In this document: positions 17,597 through 25,861 of the stretch, piece after piece | How the letters are laid out: each line of letters begins with the position of its first letter | How positions within the stretch are numbered: position 1 is the stretch's first letter | Notes under the pieces: model-generated | What the model saw: only the letters and a program-made list of their open reading frames with translations | Told to the model about the DNA's origin: nothing | Database searches by the model: none | Program-made: the position numbers and the translations under genes | Assembly: GCF_042680725.1 (NCBI RefSeq) | Contig: NZ_JBHUEK010000010.1 | Span: 310,001-374,000 of the forward strand | Direction: 5' to 3' | Length of the DNA: 64,000 nucleotides | Source: Ferdinandcohnia salidurans | GTDB lineage: Bacteria > Bacillota > Bacilli > Bacillales > Bacillaceae_L

Positions 17597-17623
17597 AGTT
17601 GGGCTTCTATTGTGGGCCCGACT
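17597..17623 (+). terminator. Terminator of yutM
   Basis: An AGTTGGGC / GCCCGACT stem with one wobble is followed by TTTTT. Confidence 0.75.
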
Positions 17624-17674
17624 TTTTCACCCTATAATATGGCAATTTTAAGACTAAAAAAATAACAATTTTCC

Positions 17675-17697
17675 AACAACCTCCAAAAAGGGTTGTT
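17675..17697 (+). terminator. Second hairpin with T-tract before ndh
   Basis: The 7-bp AACAACC / GGTTGTT stem is followed by a long T-rich run (TTTTATTTTTTT). It may be a backup terminator. The rest of the 349-bp gap up to 17940 is AT-rich promoter-type sequence. Confidence 0.55.
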
Positions 17698-17835
17698 TTT
17701 TATTTTTTTAATATTCAAAAAGGTCCTCAAACACTTGAAAAAACAATACAAAAGGCATAATATAGGATGTGGATATTAAATAGTACAACTTTTTGACAAA
17801 TATCGGAATCTTTTTTGTCCAATAATGGTATCTTA

Positions 17836-17851
17836 CGTGAAGGATATCACA
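17836..17851. promoter_or_regulatory. Candidate Rex-type operator upstream of ndh
   Basis: GTGA (17837-17840), six bases, then TCAC (17847-17850), flanked by C and A, match the core spacing of Rex redox-repressor sites (TGTGAA-N4-TTCACA). It lies about 90 bases before an NADH dehydrogenase gene, a class of gene controlled by Rex in Gram-positive bacteria. The outer positions fit only partly, so this is a suggestion. Confidence 0.35.
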
Positions 17852-17940
17852 AAATATTTTATCAATAAAATTAGAGCTTACAGTTGAAAATAGAAATAAG
17901 TGTTTTTGACTGCAAAAAAGAAAAGGTGGGCGTGATTACA

Positions 17941-19158
17941 GTGAGAAAGCCAAAAATCGTAGTTTTAGGTGCAGGATACGGTGGATTAACCACTATTGTT
18001 AACTTACAAAAAACTTTAGGTGTAAATGAAGCTGATATTACACTAGTTAATAAAAATGATTATCACTATGAGACCACTTGGTTACATGAAGCTTCTGCAG
18101 GTACTTTAGAGGCGGACCGTGTACGTTACCAAATTGAAGACGTGATTAGTGGACATAAAGTTAAATTTGTAAAAGGCTCTGTAGCAAAGATTGATCGTGA
18201 AGGCAAACGTGTAATTCTTGAGGACGATTCACAGGTTGAATATGATTATTTAGTTGTAGCACTTGGTGGAGAATCCGAGACTTTTGGAATTAAAGGCCTA
18301 AAAGAATACGCATTTTCAATTTCAAATGTAAATACAGCTCGTCAAATTAAAGAACATATCGAATATCAATTCGCAACATATAACACTGAAGAAGAAAAAG
18401 ACGATACTCGTCTAACAATTGTTGTTGGTGGAGCAGGATTTACTGGTATTGAGTTCTTAGGAGAACTTGTAAATAGAGTTCCTGAACTTTGCCGTGAATT
18501 CGATGTTGACCAAAATAAAGTAAAAATCATTTGTGTTGAGGCAGCACCAACTGTATTACCTGGTTTTGATGCTGAATTAGTTGAATATGCAGTGAACCAC
18601 TTAGAGAAAAAAGGTGTAGAATTTAAAATCGGTACAGCGATTAAAGAAGGTACACCTGAAGGAATCATCGTTGGAAAAGACGATGTGACAGAAGAAATTA
18701 AGGCGAAAACTGTTGTATGGGCAGCAGGTATTCGTGGAAACAGCGTAATCGAAGTTTCTGGTTTTGAAGCAATGCGTGGTCGTGTGAAAGTTGACAAAGA
18801 CCTTCGTGCACCAGGCCATGAAGATGTTTTCTTCATTGGTGATAGCTCACTAGTTATTAATGAAGAAATCAATCGTCCATACCCACCAACTGCACAAATC
18901 GCAATGCAACAAGGTGCATTAGTTGCGAAAAACATTGCGGTACTAGTTCGTGGACAAGGAGAACTTGGTGAATTTTCATTTGATAACAAAGGAACTGTAT
19001 GTTCACTTGGTGAGCATGATGGAATCGGTGTTGTATTTGGCAGAAAAATTTGGGGCTCAAAAGCAGCATTCATGAAGAAAGTAATTGATAACCGTGCTCT
19101 ATTAATCGTGGGCGGACCATCACTTGTTCTTAAAAAAGGTAAATTAAAATTCATTTAA
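17941..19158 (+). CDS. ndh: Type II NADH dehydrogenase (YumB/Ndh-like)
   Basis: A 405-residue NDH-2. It has the FAD motif LGAGYGG (residues 8-14), the NADH motif VVGGAGFTGIEFLGEL (about 162-177), the second FAD segment FFIGDSS, and the C-terminal membrane-binding part ending GGPSLVLKKGKLKF. It oxidises NADH and reduces menaquinone without proton pumping. The GTG at 17941 gives the typical MRKPKIVVLGAG start; upstream in-frame starts would add residues not seen in the family. Two type II-like enzymes lie within 3 kb here (see yutJ). Confidence 0.92.
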   Translation: MRKPKIVVLGAGYGGLTTIVNLQKTLGVNEADITLVNKNDYHYETTWLHEASAGTLEADRVRYQIEDVISGHKVKFVKGSVAKIDREGKRVILEDDSQVEYDYLVVALGGESETFGIKGLKEYAFSISNVNTARQIKEHIEYQFATYNTEEEKDDTRLTIVVGGAGFTGIEFLGELVNRVPELCREFDVDQNKVKIICVEAAPTVLPGFDAELVEYAVNHLEKKGVEFKIGTAIKEGTPEGIIVGKDDVTEEIKAKTVVWAAGIRGNSVIEVSGFEAMRGRVKVDKDLRAPGHEDVFFIGDSSLVINEEINRPYPPTAQIAMQQGALVAKNIAVLVRGQGELGEFSFDNKGTVCSLGEHDGIGVVFGRKIWGSKAAFMKKVIDNRALLIVGGPSLVLKKGKLKFI

Positions 19159-19169
19159 CAATATTAACG

Positions 19170-19197
19170 AAGGAATGCTATTATCGTAGCATTCCTT
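19170..19197 (+). terminator. Terminator of ndh
   Basis: A perfect 11-bp stem with a 6-base loop is followed by TTTTT. Confidence 0.9.
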
Positions 19198-19295
19198 TTT
19201 TACATAATTGTGCGATTTGGTAAGTGAAATCAATTGACTCACTAATCATACCTTTAGTACACTAGGAAGGGATTTGTCCTAGGAGGTGAGTTGCC

Positions 19296-19622
19296 ATGTC
19301 ACTCAGTTTTTTACCGATATTTTTAATTTCGATGTTATTGTTTTTCGTATTATTTTTTGGAATTGGATTTATTCTTAATATGCTATTACGTATGTCGTGG
19401 ATTATGGCCATTATCTATCCAATAATTGCCTTGGCAATCATACAAGATGTATCTTTTCTTGATTATTTTACATCGCCATCTACTGCATTTAGCTCTTTAG
19501 GTGAGAGTATCACGACATTAGCTCCTCTAGATATTGCGATTTTACTTAGCGGTCTTGCTGGTGCGGTTTTATCAGGAGTGATCATAAAGCTCCTTCGAAA
19601 AAAAGGATACAGAATGTTTTAG
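19296..19622 (+). CDS. yuiB: YuiB family membrane protein
   Basis: A 108-residue hydrophobic protein with three predicted membrane segments (about 3-30, 33-51 and 78-100) and a basic tail, LLRKKGYRMF. Function is unknown; it is conserved next to ndh/yumB and yuiC in Bacillus. The ribosome binding site GGAGGTGAG is strong. A CTAGGA/TCCTAG inverted repeat (19261-19282) overlaps the approach to it and could affect initiation. Confidence 0.8.
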   Translation: MSLSFLPIFLISMLLFFVLFFGIGFILNMLLRMSWIMAIIYPIIALAIIQDVSFLDYFTSPSTAFSSLGESITTLAPLDIAILLSGLAGAVLSGVIIKLLRKKGYRMF

Positions 19623-19653
19623 GAAGCCACTTCTATATAGAAATTGCAAAAAG

Positions 19654-19688
19654 AAACGTAAGGATTTTTTTATAAAATCTTTACGTTT
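19654..19688. terminator. Terminator of yuiB
   Basis: A 15-bp, AT-rich stem (19654-19668 with 19674-19688) has one wobble and is followed by ATTTTTTTG. Confidence 0.8.
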
Positions 19689-19778
19689 ATTTTTTTGCTT
19701 ACAATTATCTTCCACTCATAAACGAATATTTTTTTGCCAAATTGGAAAGAAATAGAGTCGTGAGAGGAGTGGAAAAAT

Positions 19779-20462
19779 GTGTTTCGTTTAAACACAATGA
19801 TAAGAAGAAGTGCAATGACATTCCTATTTGCATTAGCACTAATCACTACGTTCCAATCTTTTTCAGGAGTGCAGACGAAAGACCTTACAAACTGGATAGG
19901 CAACCAATTTCAAGAGAAATCGCAAGCAGTAGGAATTAAAAGTGTAGAATGGGTATCAAAATTTTTATTTTTTGCTAATGGAAATAAGGCGGTCTCAGCC
20001 TCTGGCTTAGAAACCACATTACCTATTGAAGAAGCCATTGATTTTTCCAAATACCCAACACAAACAGTTGTCGCGACTGGATATACGGCAGGTGTTGAAT
20101 CAACAGGAAAGGATGCGAATCACCCATCCTATGGGATTACCTATTCAGGTGTTAAGGTGAAACGTGATTTGTATTCAACAATTGCAGCGGATTTAGATGT
20201 GTTTCCAATCGGAACAATTCTATTTATCCCCGACTACGGGTATGGAGTAGTCGCTGACAAAGGCGGAGCCATCAAAGGAAATAAAATAGATTTGTACTAT
20301 GATACAGTTGATGATGTTTATAAAAAATGGGGGAAGAAAACCCTCGATGTTTATGTCATCAAGATGGGTGACGGAAGAATATCTGAAGAAGAAATCGCCG
20401 CAATGAATGAGGATAAGTCCATGCAAGTATTCCGGCAACAAATTTTAGGTGAAAAAAGTTAA
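19779..20462 (+). CDS. yuiC: 3D-domain secreted protein YuiC
   Basis: A 227-residue exported protein: signal peptide (about 8-30), linker, then a 3D (three-aspartate) domain of the MltA/Sps-like double-psi beta-barrel type (about 90-195). Visible blocks are VVATGYTAGVESTGK, FPIGTILFIPDYGYGVVADKGGAIKGNKIDLYYD. In firmicutes such stationary-phase proteins cut or modify peptidoglycan like lytic transglycosylases. The GTG at 19779 was chosen with AGGAGTGG 7 bases upstream; ATG at 19797 is an alternative. It ends in a bidirectional terminator. Confidence 0.85.
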   Translation: MFRLNTMIRRSAMTFLFALALITTFQSFSGVQTKDLTNWIGNQFQEKSQAVGIKSVEWVSKFLFFANGNKAVSASGLETTLPIEEAIDFSKYPTQTVVATGYTAGVESTGKDANHPSYGITYSGVKVKRDLYSTIAADLDVFPIGTILFIPDYGYGVVADKGGAIKGNKIDLYYDTVDDVYKKWGKKTLDVYVIKMGDGRISEEEIAAMNEDKSMQVFRQQILGEKS

Positions 20463-20463
20463 A

Positions 20464-20484
20464 GGCTAATCATAAAGATTAGCC
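20464..20484. terminator. Bidirectional terminator yuiC / yuiD
   Basis: A GGCTAATC / GATTAGCC stem with a 5-base loop lies between convergent genes. Confidence 0.8.
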
Positions 20485-20495
20485 CGTTTTGTATT

Positions 20496-20966
20496 TTAAA
20501 GGATATGAAGTAATAAAGTTAATAAGACCCCAGTTAATCCACCAAAAAATACCTCGATAGGTTTATGACCTAATAATTCCTTTAATTCCTTTCTTTTGCT
20601 ATCTTCATCAAGCTTTGGCCATAGTTTTGCATCCTCTGCAAACTTTTGAAAATCTGCAACAAGCTGATTGAGAACTGTCGCTTGTTCACCAGCATGTCTA
20701 CGAACACCAGAAGCATCGAACATCACAATGACAGCAAACACTGTTGCTATTGCGAAGAAAGGGGAATCTACGCCTTGTTCTAGGGCAATACCAGTCGTTA
20801 ACGCAGTAACGGCAGCTGAATGGGAGCTAGGCATCCCACCAGTACTCGTGACTAACGACCAATCAACTTTTTTTGTTACAAAAAAATGTAGAGGGACTTT
20901 AACAAATTGTGCAAATCCGATTGCAGCAAGTGCAGCCCAAAGGGGAAAATTCGTAAAAAGCTCCAT
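20496..20966 (-). CDS. yuiD: Divergent PAP2-family membrane protein YuiD
   Basis: A 156-residue membrane protein of the DUF212 (divergent PAP2) family. Conserved motifs are GGMPSSHSA (about residue 43), FDASGVRRHAGEQA (about 83) and LGHKPIEVF (about 132), corresponding to the phosphatase motifs of PAP2 enzymes. It probably hydrolyses a lipid or isoprenoid phosphate, but no substrate is known. It is divergent from pepA. Confidence 0.87.
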   Translation of the reverse strand: MELFTNFPLWAALAAIGFAQFVKVPLHFFVTKKVDWSLVTSTGGMPSSHSAAVTALTTGIALEQGVDSPFFAIATVFAVIVMFDASGVRRHAGEQATVLNQLVADFQKFAEDAKLWPKLDEDSKRKELKELLGHKPIEVFFGGLTGVLLTLLLHIL

Positions 20967-21182
20967 GTAAACTTCTTCCTCTCGTAAACATCCATTTTCT
21001 ATATTTGTTTTATATGTTCGAAATTTTTAGAAACGACATCTCATGTAAAACAAAGTTACTTTTTATCATTATAAAAGAATTTGGTTGCGCCTGCAAAATG
21101 AAATATTCACCGATTGTTGGAAGATGAAATTTAGTGTCTCGAAGTTTATAATAAAAAGGTAAAATATATTGGAGGTGTAACC

Positions 21183-22688
21183 ATGTTTAACGTTAAAAAT
21201 GAAGCACAAGTAATTGAAGCACATGAAGCATTACTACTCGGCCTTTTTTCAAAAAACCAAAAAACAACAGGTCTTACAAAAGAATTAGATCTCTTATTAG
21301 ATGGACAAATTACAGAACTGTTAAAAGAAGGCGATATCCGGGCGGAGCAAAATACGGTTTCAAAAGTACATACATTAGGGAAGGCACCAATAAAAAGAGT
21401 TTATTTTTTAGGGCTTGGAAAAGAAGAAAAGCAAACTCTTGAATCTCTCAGAGAGGCGTTTGGGAAGGCTGTTAAAACAATCTCTGAAGCAAAGGTTGAA
21501 AGCTTTGCAGTAGGGTTGGATTCCTTTGTTACGAAGGAATTAGATGTACTAGATGTTGCTCATGCGTTCGGAGAAGCCCTTGCATTGTCTACATATAAAT
21601 TTGCTGATTACAAGCAAAAGTCAAATGCACCAGAAAAGAAAATTGAAGAAGTCGTTGTTTATTCTAGTGGCGATACAGAAGAGATCCAAGCAAGTTTAAC
21701 TGTCGGATATGCGTATGGACAAGGAACAAACTCTGCCAGAACTCTTGTGAATCTACCAGGAAATATGTTAACAGCTACCGATTTAGCGAATTATGCAGCA
21801 GAACTCGGAAAGAAATATGGATTTGAAGTGGAAATACTAGAAAAAGAGGATATGGAAAAGCTCGGAATGGGCGCCCTCTTAGCGGTTAATAAAGGTTCTG
21901 TAGAGCCTCCTAAAATGATTGTTCTTAAATATCAAGGGAAAGAGAACTGGGAAGATGTCATTGCACTAGTTGGAAAAGGAATTACCTTTGATACAGGTGG
22001 ATACTCCATCAAGCCAAAAGACGGCATTGTAGGCATGAAATCAGATATGGGTGGAGCAGCTGCAGTTTTAGGAGCCATGGAGATCATCGGGGAACTAAGA
22101 CCAGAAAAGAATGTTGTCGCTGTTATCCCATCAACAGATAATATGATTAGCGGTGATGCATTCAAGCCTGATGATGTAGTTACTTCTATGAATGGTAAAA
22201 CGATTGAAATATTAAACACGGATGCAGAAGGTCGACTTGCATTAGCAGATGGCATCACCTATGCGAAGTTTCATGGAGCCTCTTATTTAGTAGATGTTGC
22301 GACATTAACAGGTGGAGTGATTGTCGCTTTAGGTAATGATATTACTGGTGCAATGACAAACAATGAAGCCTTTTTTGAAGAGGTATTAGAAGCATCCATC
22401 GAAGCTGGCGAACCCATTTGGCGTTTGCCGATCACAGAAAATCATAAGAAGCGTGTTCGAAAAAGCCAGGTTGCCGATTTAAATAATTCACCTGGTCGCG
22501 ATGGACATGCGATTTTCGCTGGCACGTTCATAGGCGAATTCGCAGAAGATACACCATGGGTTCATCTAGATATCGCGGGAACAGCAACGACCACTTCAGC
22601 TCATAATCTAGGCCCAGCCGGTGCAACAGGGGTCATGGTCCGTACACTCGCAACCCTAGTAGAGCGTTTTGGTGAAACAGAAGAATAG
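21183..22688 (+). CDS. pepA: Leucyl aminopeptidase (M17)
   Basis: A 501-residue cytosolic metallo-aminopeptidase. The M17 signature NTDAEGRLALAD lies near residue 345. The metal and catalytic-lysine region GKGITFDTGGYSIKP and KSDMGGAAAV is intact. It removes N-terminal residues from peptides and is usually hexameric. Start ATG 21183 follows TTGGAGGTGTAACC. The gene matches B. subtilis yuiE/pepA in length and place. Confidence 0.95.
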   Translation: MFNVKNEAQVIEAHEALLLGLFSKNQKTTGLTKELDLLLDGQITELLKEGDIRAEQNTVSKVHTLGKAPIKRVYFLGLGKEEKQTLESLREAFGKAVKTISEAKVESFAVGLDSFVTKELDVLDVAHAFGEALALSTYKFADYKQKSNAPEKKIEEVVVYSSGDTEEIQASLTVGYAYGQGTNSARTLVNLPGNMLTATDLANYAAELGKKYGFEVEILEKEDMEKLGMGALLAVNKGSVEPPKMIVLKYQGKENWEDVIALVGKGITFDTGGYSIKPKDGIVGMKSDMGGAAAVLGAMEIIGELRPEKNVVAVIPSTDNMISGDAFKPDDVVTSMNGKTIEILNTDAEGRLALADGITYAKFHGASYLVDVATLTGGVIVALGNDITGAMTNNEAFFEEVLEASIEAGEPIWRLPITENHKKRVRKSQVADLNNSPGRDGHAIFAGTFIGEFAEDTPWVHLDIAGTATTTSAHNLGPAGATGVMVRTLATLVERFGETEE

Positions 22689-22695
22689 ATGATTG

Positions 22696-22722
22696 AGAAG
22701 TCTACCTTACGGGTAGGCTTCT
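22696..22722 (+). terminator. Terminator of pepA
   Basis: An 11-bp stem (22696-22706 with 22712-22722, one wobble) is followed by TTTTTATA. The tandem array starts about 40 bp further on, outside the pepA transcript if this terminator works. Confidence 0.85.
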
Positions 22723-22760
22723 TTTTATAGGACGACATATCACCAGATCGCAACGATAAA

Positions 22761-23397
22761 TGGTAATAGTATATCGCAACCTGATTTATCGATATATCTT
22801 GCTGTATCACAACCCGATATGTGCTATACCGCAAACGGCATAATCGGAATATCCCTGTATCGCCAAACGATATGTGCTATACCGCAAACGTCGCAATCGG
22901 TATATCTCTATATCGCCAACCGATATGTGCTATACCGCAAAGGGCTTAATCAGTATATCTCTATATCGCCAACCGATATGTGCTATATCGCAAACGTCGT
23001 AATCGGTATATCTCTATATCGCCAACCGATATGTGCTATACCGCAAACGGCTTAATCGATATATCTCTATATCGCCAACCGATATGTGCTATACCGCAAA
23101 CGGCGTAATCGGTATATCTCTATATCGCCAACCGATATGTGCTATACCGCAAACGGCGTAATCGGTATATCTCTATATCGCCAAACGATATGTGCTATAC
23201 CCCAAAAAGCTTAATCGGTATATCTCTATATCGCCAAACGACAAACGCTATACCGCAAAGGGCTTAATCAGTATATCTCTATATCGCCAAACGATATGTG
23301 CTATACCGCAAACGGTTTAATCGGTATATCTATGTATCGCAAACCGATATGTACTATACCGCAAACCGCTTAATCGATATATCTCTATATCGCAACC
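22761..23397. repeat. Tandem array of 53-bp hairpin units (array A)
   Basis: About 11 units repeat with an exact 53-base period (for example the CCGATAT/ACGATAT block at 22814, 22867, 22920, 22973, 23026, 23079, 23132, 23185, 23238, 23291 and 23344). The first unit is shortened. Each unit holds nested inverted repeats: CGGTATA ... TATACCG outside, ATATCG-CCAAC-CGATAT inside (40 bases), then a 13-base linker, CAAACGGCTTAAT. Because 53 is not a multiple of 3, each unit shifts frame, so the open frames here are not proteins. It lies between the pepA terminator and yuiF. Confidence 0.95.
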
Positions 23398-23476
23398 CCG
23401 CGTATTTCTGTTTACCCTATGAACTCCCAATCCCAAGCAAACCGCATTGCACAAAATCTCAACCAACTTCTCCAAA

Positions 23477-23555
23477 AAAATACCATTGACGATTTCTAAT
23501 ATCATATGGTATTTTAGTTTAGTATTTTAATTCTCTACCAATTTAGCAAACTAAA
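23477..23555. promoter_or_regulatory. Inverted repeats in the yuiF upstream region
   Basis: There is a perfect 10-bp inverted repeat, AAAATACCAT (23477-23486) and ATGGTATTTT (23506-23515), with TTGACG beginning inside its left end (23486). Next to it is an 8-bp inverted pair, TTTAGTTT (23513-23520) and AAACTAAA (23548-23555). They could be operators or hairpins controlling yuiF. No good -10 box is seen at 17 bases. Confidence 0.4.
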
Positions 23556-23596
23556 GTATTTGAAAAATAATAACCATACTAGAAGGAGTTTTCACC

Positions 23597-24940
23597 ATGA
23601 ATGCAGTTGTTATAGCAGTTCTTGTCATGCTAATTCTAAGCTTATTTCGTATAAATGTTGTTATCGCTCTTGCCATAGGGGCAATTGTTGGGGGACTTAC
23701 AGGTGGTCTCGATATTGCAACAACAGTATCCACATTCACAGAAGGTTTAGGTGGAAATGCTACAGTCGCATTAAGTTATGCACTACTTGGTAGTTTTGCA
23801 GTAGCTATTTCAAAAACAGGATTACCAGATGCGATGGTAGACCTTGCCATCAAACTTGTAGGGAAGCAAGGAGATAGTAAACGTAAAACCTATTCAAAGG
23901 TTTTAATTATCTTAATTATTCTAGCTATTTCTATTTCATCACAAAATATAGTACCTGTTCATATTGCTTTTATTCCTATTTTAATTCCACCTTTATTAAA
24001 GGTATTTAATGAACTCGAAATTGATCGTCGACTTATCGCTACTGTTATTACTTTTGGTCTAACAGCTCCATACATTGCGCTACCAGTTGGATTCGGTGAG
24101 ATTTTCCACGGACTTCTGCAGCAATATATGCTAGATAGTGGGTTAGAAGTGGCGAAACGAGATATTCCAATTGCCATGTTGATTCCAACTGCAGGGATGG
24201 TAGTTGGTTTGCTTATAGCAGTTCTTTTTTCCTACCGCAAGCCAAAACAATATAAAACGATTGAGATTGCAAATGAGTCAGGTTCAGATGTCATCACTAC
24301 TTATACGAAAAAGAGCATTAGCTTCGCGATACTTGCCGTGCTTGTTACTTTAGGTATACAGTTAACACTGTCACAAGTATTTGATGTGGACGGCATGATT
24401 TTTGGAGCATTAGCCGGAATAGCGGTTCTTTATTTCAGTGGCTCAATGAAAGTAAGTCAAGCTGACGAAGTCATAACAAGTGGTATGAAAATGATGGCAT
24501 TCATTGGTTTCGTTATGATCACAGCTTCTGGGTTTGCATCTGTTATTAAAGAAACAGGGCATGTTGAGGCACTTGTTTCTCAATCTGCGGAATTAATCGG
24601 TGGAAATTTATCACTTGCTGCGTTAATGATGTTAATTGTAGGTCTTTTGATTACATTAGGGATTGGTTCATCATTTTCAACGATTCCGATCATCGCAACT
24701 ATTTTTGTTCCATTATGTATGGAAGTTGGATTTAGCCCAATGGCGACAATTGCTCTTGTTGGAACTGCAGCAGCTCTAGGAGACGCTGGATCACCCGCAT
24801 CAGATAGTACGCTAGGTCCAACCGCTGGATTAAACGTTGATGGTCAGCATAATCATATTTGGGACACTTGTGTACCAACATTTATACACTATAATATTCC
24901 ACTCATTATTTTCGGCTGGATTGCAGCGATTATCTTATAA
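23597..24940 (+). CDS. yuiF: YuiF-type amino acid/Na+ transporter
   Basis: A 447-residue integral membrane protein with about 12 hydrophobic segments, belonging to the Na+/H+ antiporter NhaC-like/histidine permease (YuiF) group. Characteristic parts are GGLTGGLDIATTV near the N-terminus, SSQNIVPVHIAFIPILIPPLL, and near the end GDAGSPASDSTLGPTAGLNVDGQHNHIWDTCVPTF. It probably transports an amino acid (histidine suggested for relatives). The ribosome binding site, AAGGAG, lies 10 bases upstream of ATG. Confidence 0.85.
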   Translation: MNAVVIAVLVMLILSLFRINVVIALAIGAIVGGLTGGLDIATTVSTFTEGLGGNATVALSYALLGSFAVAISKTGLPDAMVDLAIKLVGKQGDSKRKTYSKVLIILIILAISISSQNIVPVHIAFIPILIPPLLKVFNELEIDRRLIATVITFGLTAPYIALPVGFGEIFHGLLQQYMLDSGLEVAKRDIPIAMLIPTAGMVVGLLIAVLFSYRKPKQYKTIEIANESGSDVITTYTKKSISFAILAVLVTLGIQLTLSQVFDVDGMIFGALAGIAVLYFSGSMKVSQADEVITSGMKMMAFIGFVMITASGFASVIKETGHVEALVSQSAELIGGNLSLAALMMLIVGLLITLGIGSSFSTIPIIATIFVPLCMEVGFSPMATIALVGTAAALGDAGSPASDSTLGPTAGLNVDGQHNHIWDTCVPTFIHYNIPLIIFGWIAAIIL

Positions 24941-24945
24941 AAACT

Positions 24946-24971
24946 TACCCCCACGAACGTTCGTGGGGGTA
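24946..24971. terminator. Perfect 26-bp palindrome between yuiF and bioY
   Basis: An unbroken palindrome centred at 24958/24959 (TACCCCCACGAAC and its complement) lies between convergent stops. It should act as a terminator in both directions, though the T-tracts are weak (ATTTCA on the right, TAAAAA on the left). Confidence 0.75.
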
Positions 24972-24977
24972 TTTCAC

Positions 24978-25592
24978 TTATTTTGATAGATTTGTTGAAG
25001 AAGGATTCACAGAGTTTCTAGTAACTGCTCGATAAATTCTTGGTGAAATAAGTGCTGCGAAGATGGTAAAAGCAAGGTCCTTCACAATAAACCAAGCCAT
25101 CACACTCCATGCAGCTCCATAGCTCATTTTAACCTCTAACCAAAAATTGAAAGCAAAGTACATATAGTTTGTACCAATGAAATAGTTCATAAAAAGACCA
25201 ACAAATGCCGCAATCATAAACGTTTTTAAGGTTGGACTTCCCTTAGCATGCTCAACGATCTTTCCTGCGAAATAAGCTGTTGCAATGAACGATAAAATAA
25301 ATCCACCCGTACCTCCGATGAGCGGAGATAGCCCTGCTTCAAATCCTGAAAAAACAGGTGCTCCAGCAATTCCAATTAACATATACACAGTCATAGAAAT
25401 CGCACCTAATCGACTTCCGAGAAGAAGCCCAGCTAATACTGCAAAAAAGGTTTGCATCGTTAAAGGTACACCCGCAACCTGTAAAAACGGTACCATTGAG
25501 GTAATATTTGCACCGATTGCCATAAGCGCTGCAAACATCCCAACATATGTAATTTCGATTGCACGAATGCGTGGTTTTGATATTGCTGTCAT
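24978..25592 (-). CDS. bioY: Biotin transporter BioY
   Basis: A 204-residue membrane protein, the substrate-binding S component of energy-coupling-factor biotin uptake, with six hydrophobic segments. Family features are MQTFFAVLAGLLLGSRLGAISMTVYMLIGIAGAPVF and GGTGGFILSF. It may work alone or with a shared ECF module encoded elsewhere. The BirA-like operator overlaps its ribosome binding region (GGAGG), which supports control by biotin. Confidence 0.92.
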   Translation of the reverse strand: MTAISKPRIRAIEITYVGMFAALMAIGANITSMVPFLQVAGVPLTMQTFFAVLAGLLLGSRLGAISMTVYMLIGIAGAPVFSGFEAGLSPLIGGTGGFILSFIATAYFAGKIVEHAKGSPTLKTFMIAAFVGLFMNYFIGTNYMYFAFNFWLEVKMSYGAAWSVMAWFIVKDLAFTIFAALISPRIYRAVTRNSVNPSSTNLSK

Positions 25593-25595
25593 TAT

Positions 25596-25625
25596 GTGTT
25601 AACCTCCGTGTTTTTTAGTTAACAA
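25596..25625 (-). promoter_or_regulatory. BirA operator directly before bioY
   Basis: On the minus strand the site reads TTGTTAAC, 14 bases, GTTAACAC. This matches the Gram-positive BirA consensus (TTGTTAAC and its complement with a 14-15 base spacer). It covers the expected transcription start and the ribosome binding site of bioY. Confidence 0.85.
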
Positions 25626-25626
25626 A

Positions 25627-25655
25627 ATCGTAAAACAAGATTCATTATATGTCAA
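25627..25655 (-). promoter_or_regulatory. Promoter of bioY
   Basis: On the minus strand TTGACA (25655-25650) and TACGAT (25632-25627) are 17 bases apart. The BirA site begins immediately downstream. Confidence 0.65.
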
Positions 25656-25678
25656 CAAAAAAAATCAGAAGTTAACAA
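25649..25678 (-). promoter_or_regulatory. Second, degenerate BirA-like site over the bioY -35 box
   Basis: On the minus strand it reads TTGTTAAC, 14 bases, GTTGACAT. One half site is perfect, the other fits at five or six positions, and the spacer equals that of the downstream operator. The degenerate half contains the -35 hexamer. Confidence 0.5.
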
Positions 25679-25861
25679 ATGAAAAGTGAAGTCATATGAA
25701 TTCAATGACGTTGATAAAATATATGTAGATATGATTCTTCAAATCATCTCCAATTGTTATACTTAAAAAATTTTTTTACCGTTCAATATAAGAAAAAAGT
25801 GTCAAAAGGGATGTCCTTTAAATATAATGCCCATATCCGAAAATGTTGGGAGCGGTCGGAA

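Noticed and set aside
18366..19154. 262-codon minus-strand frame opposite ndh
   Set aside because: Shadow of a strongly supported gene on the other strand; no domain or ribosome binding site.
22819..23505. Open frames of 60-80 codons in array A (both strands)
   Set aside because: They are made of the 53-bp repeat, which shifts frame at every unit. No ribosome binding sites and no family-like composition.
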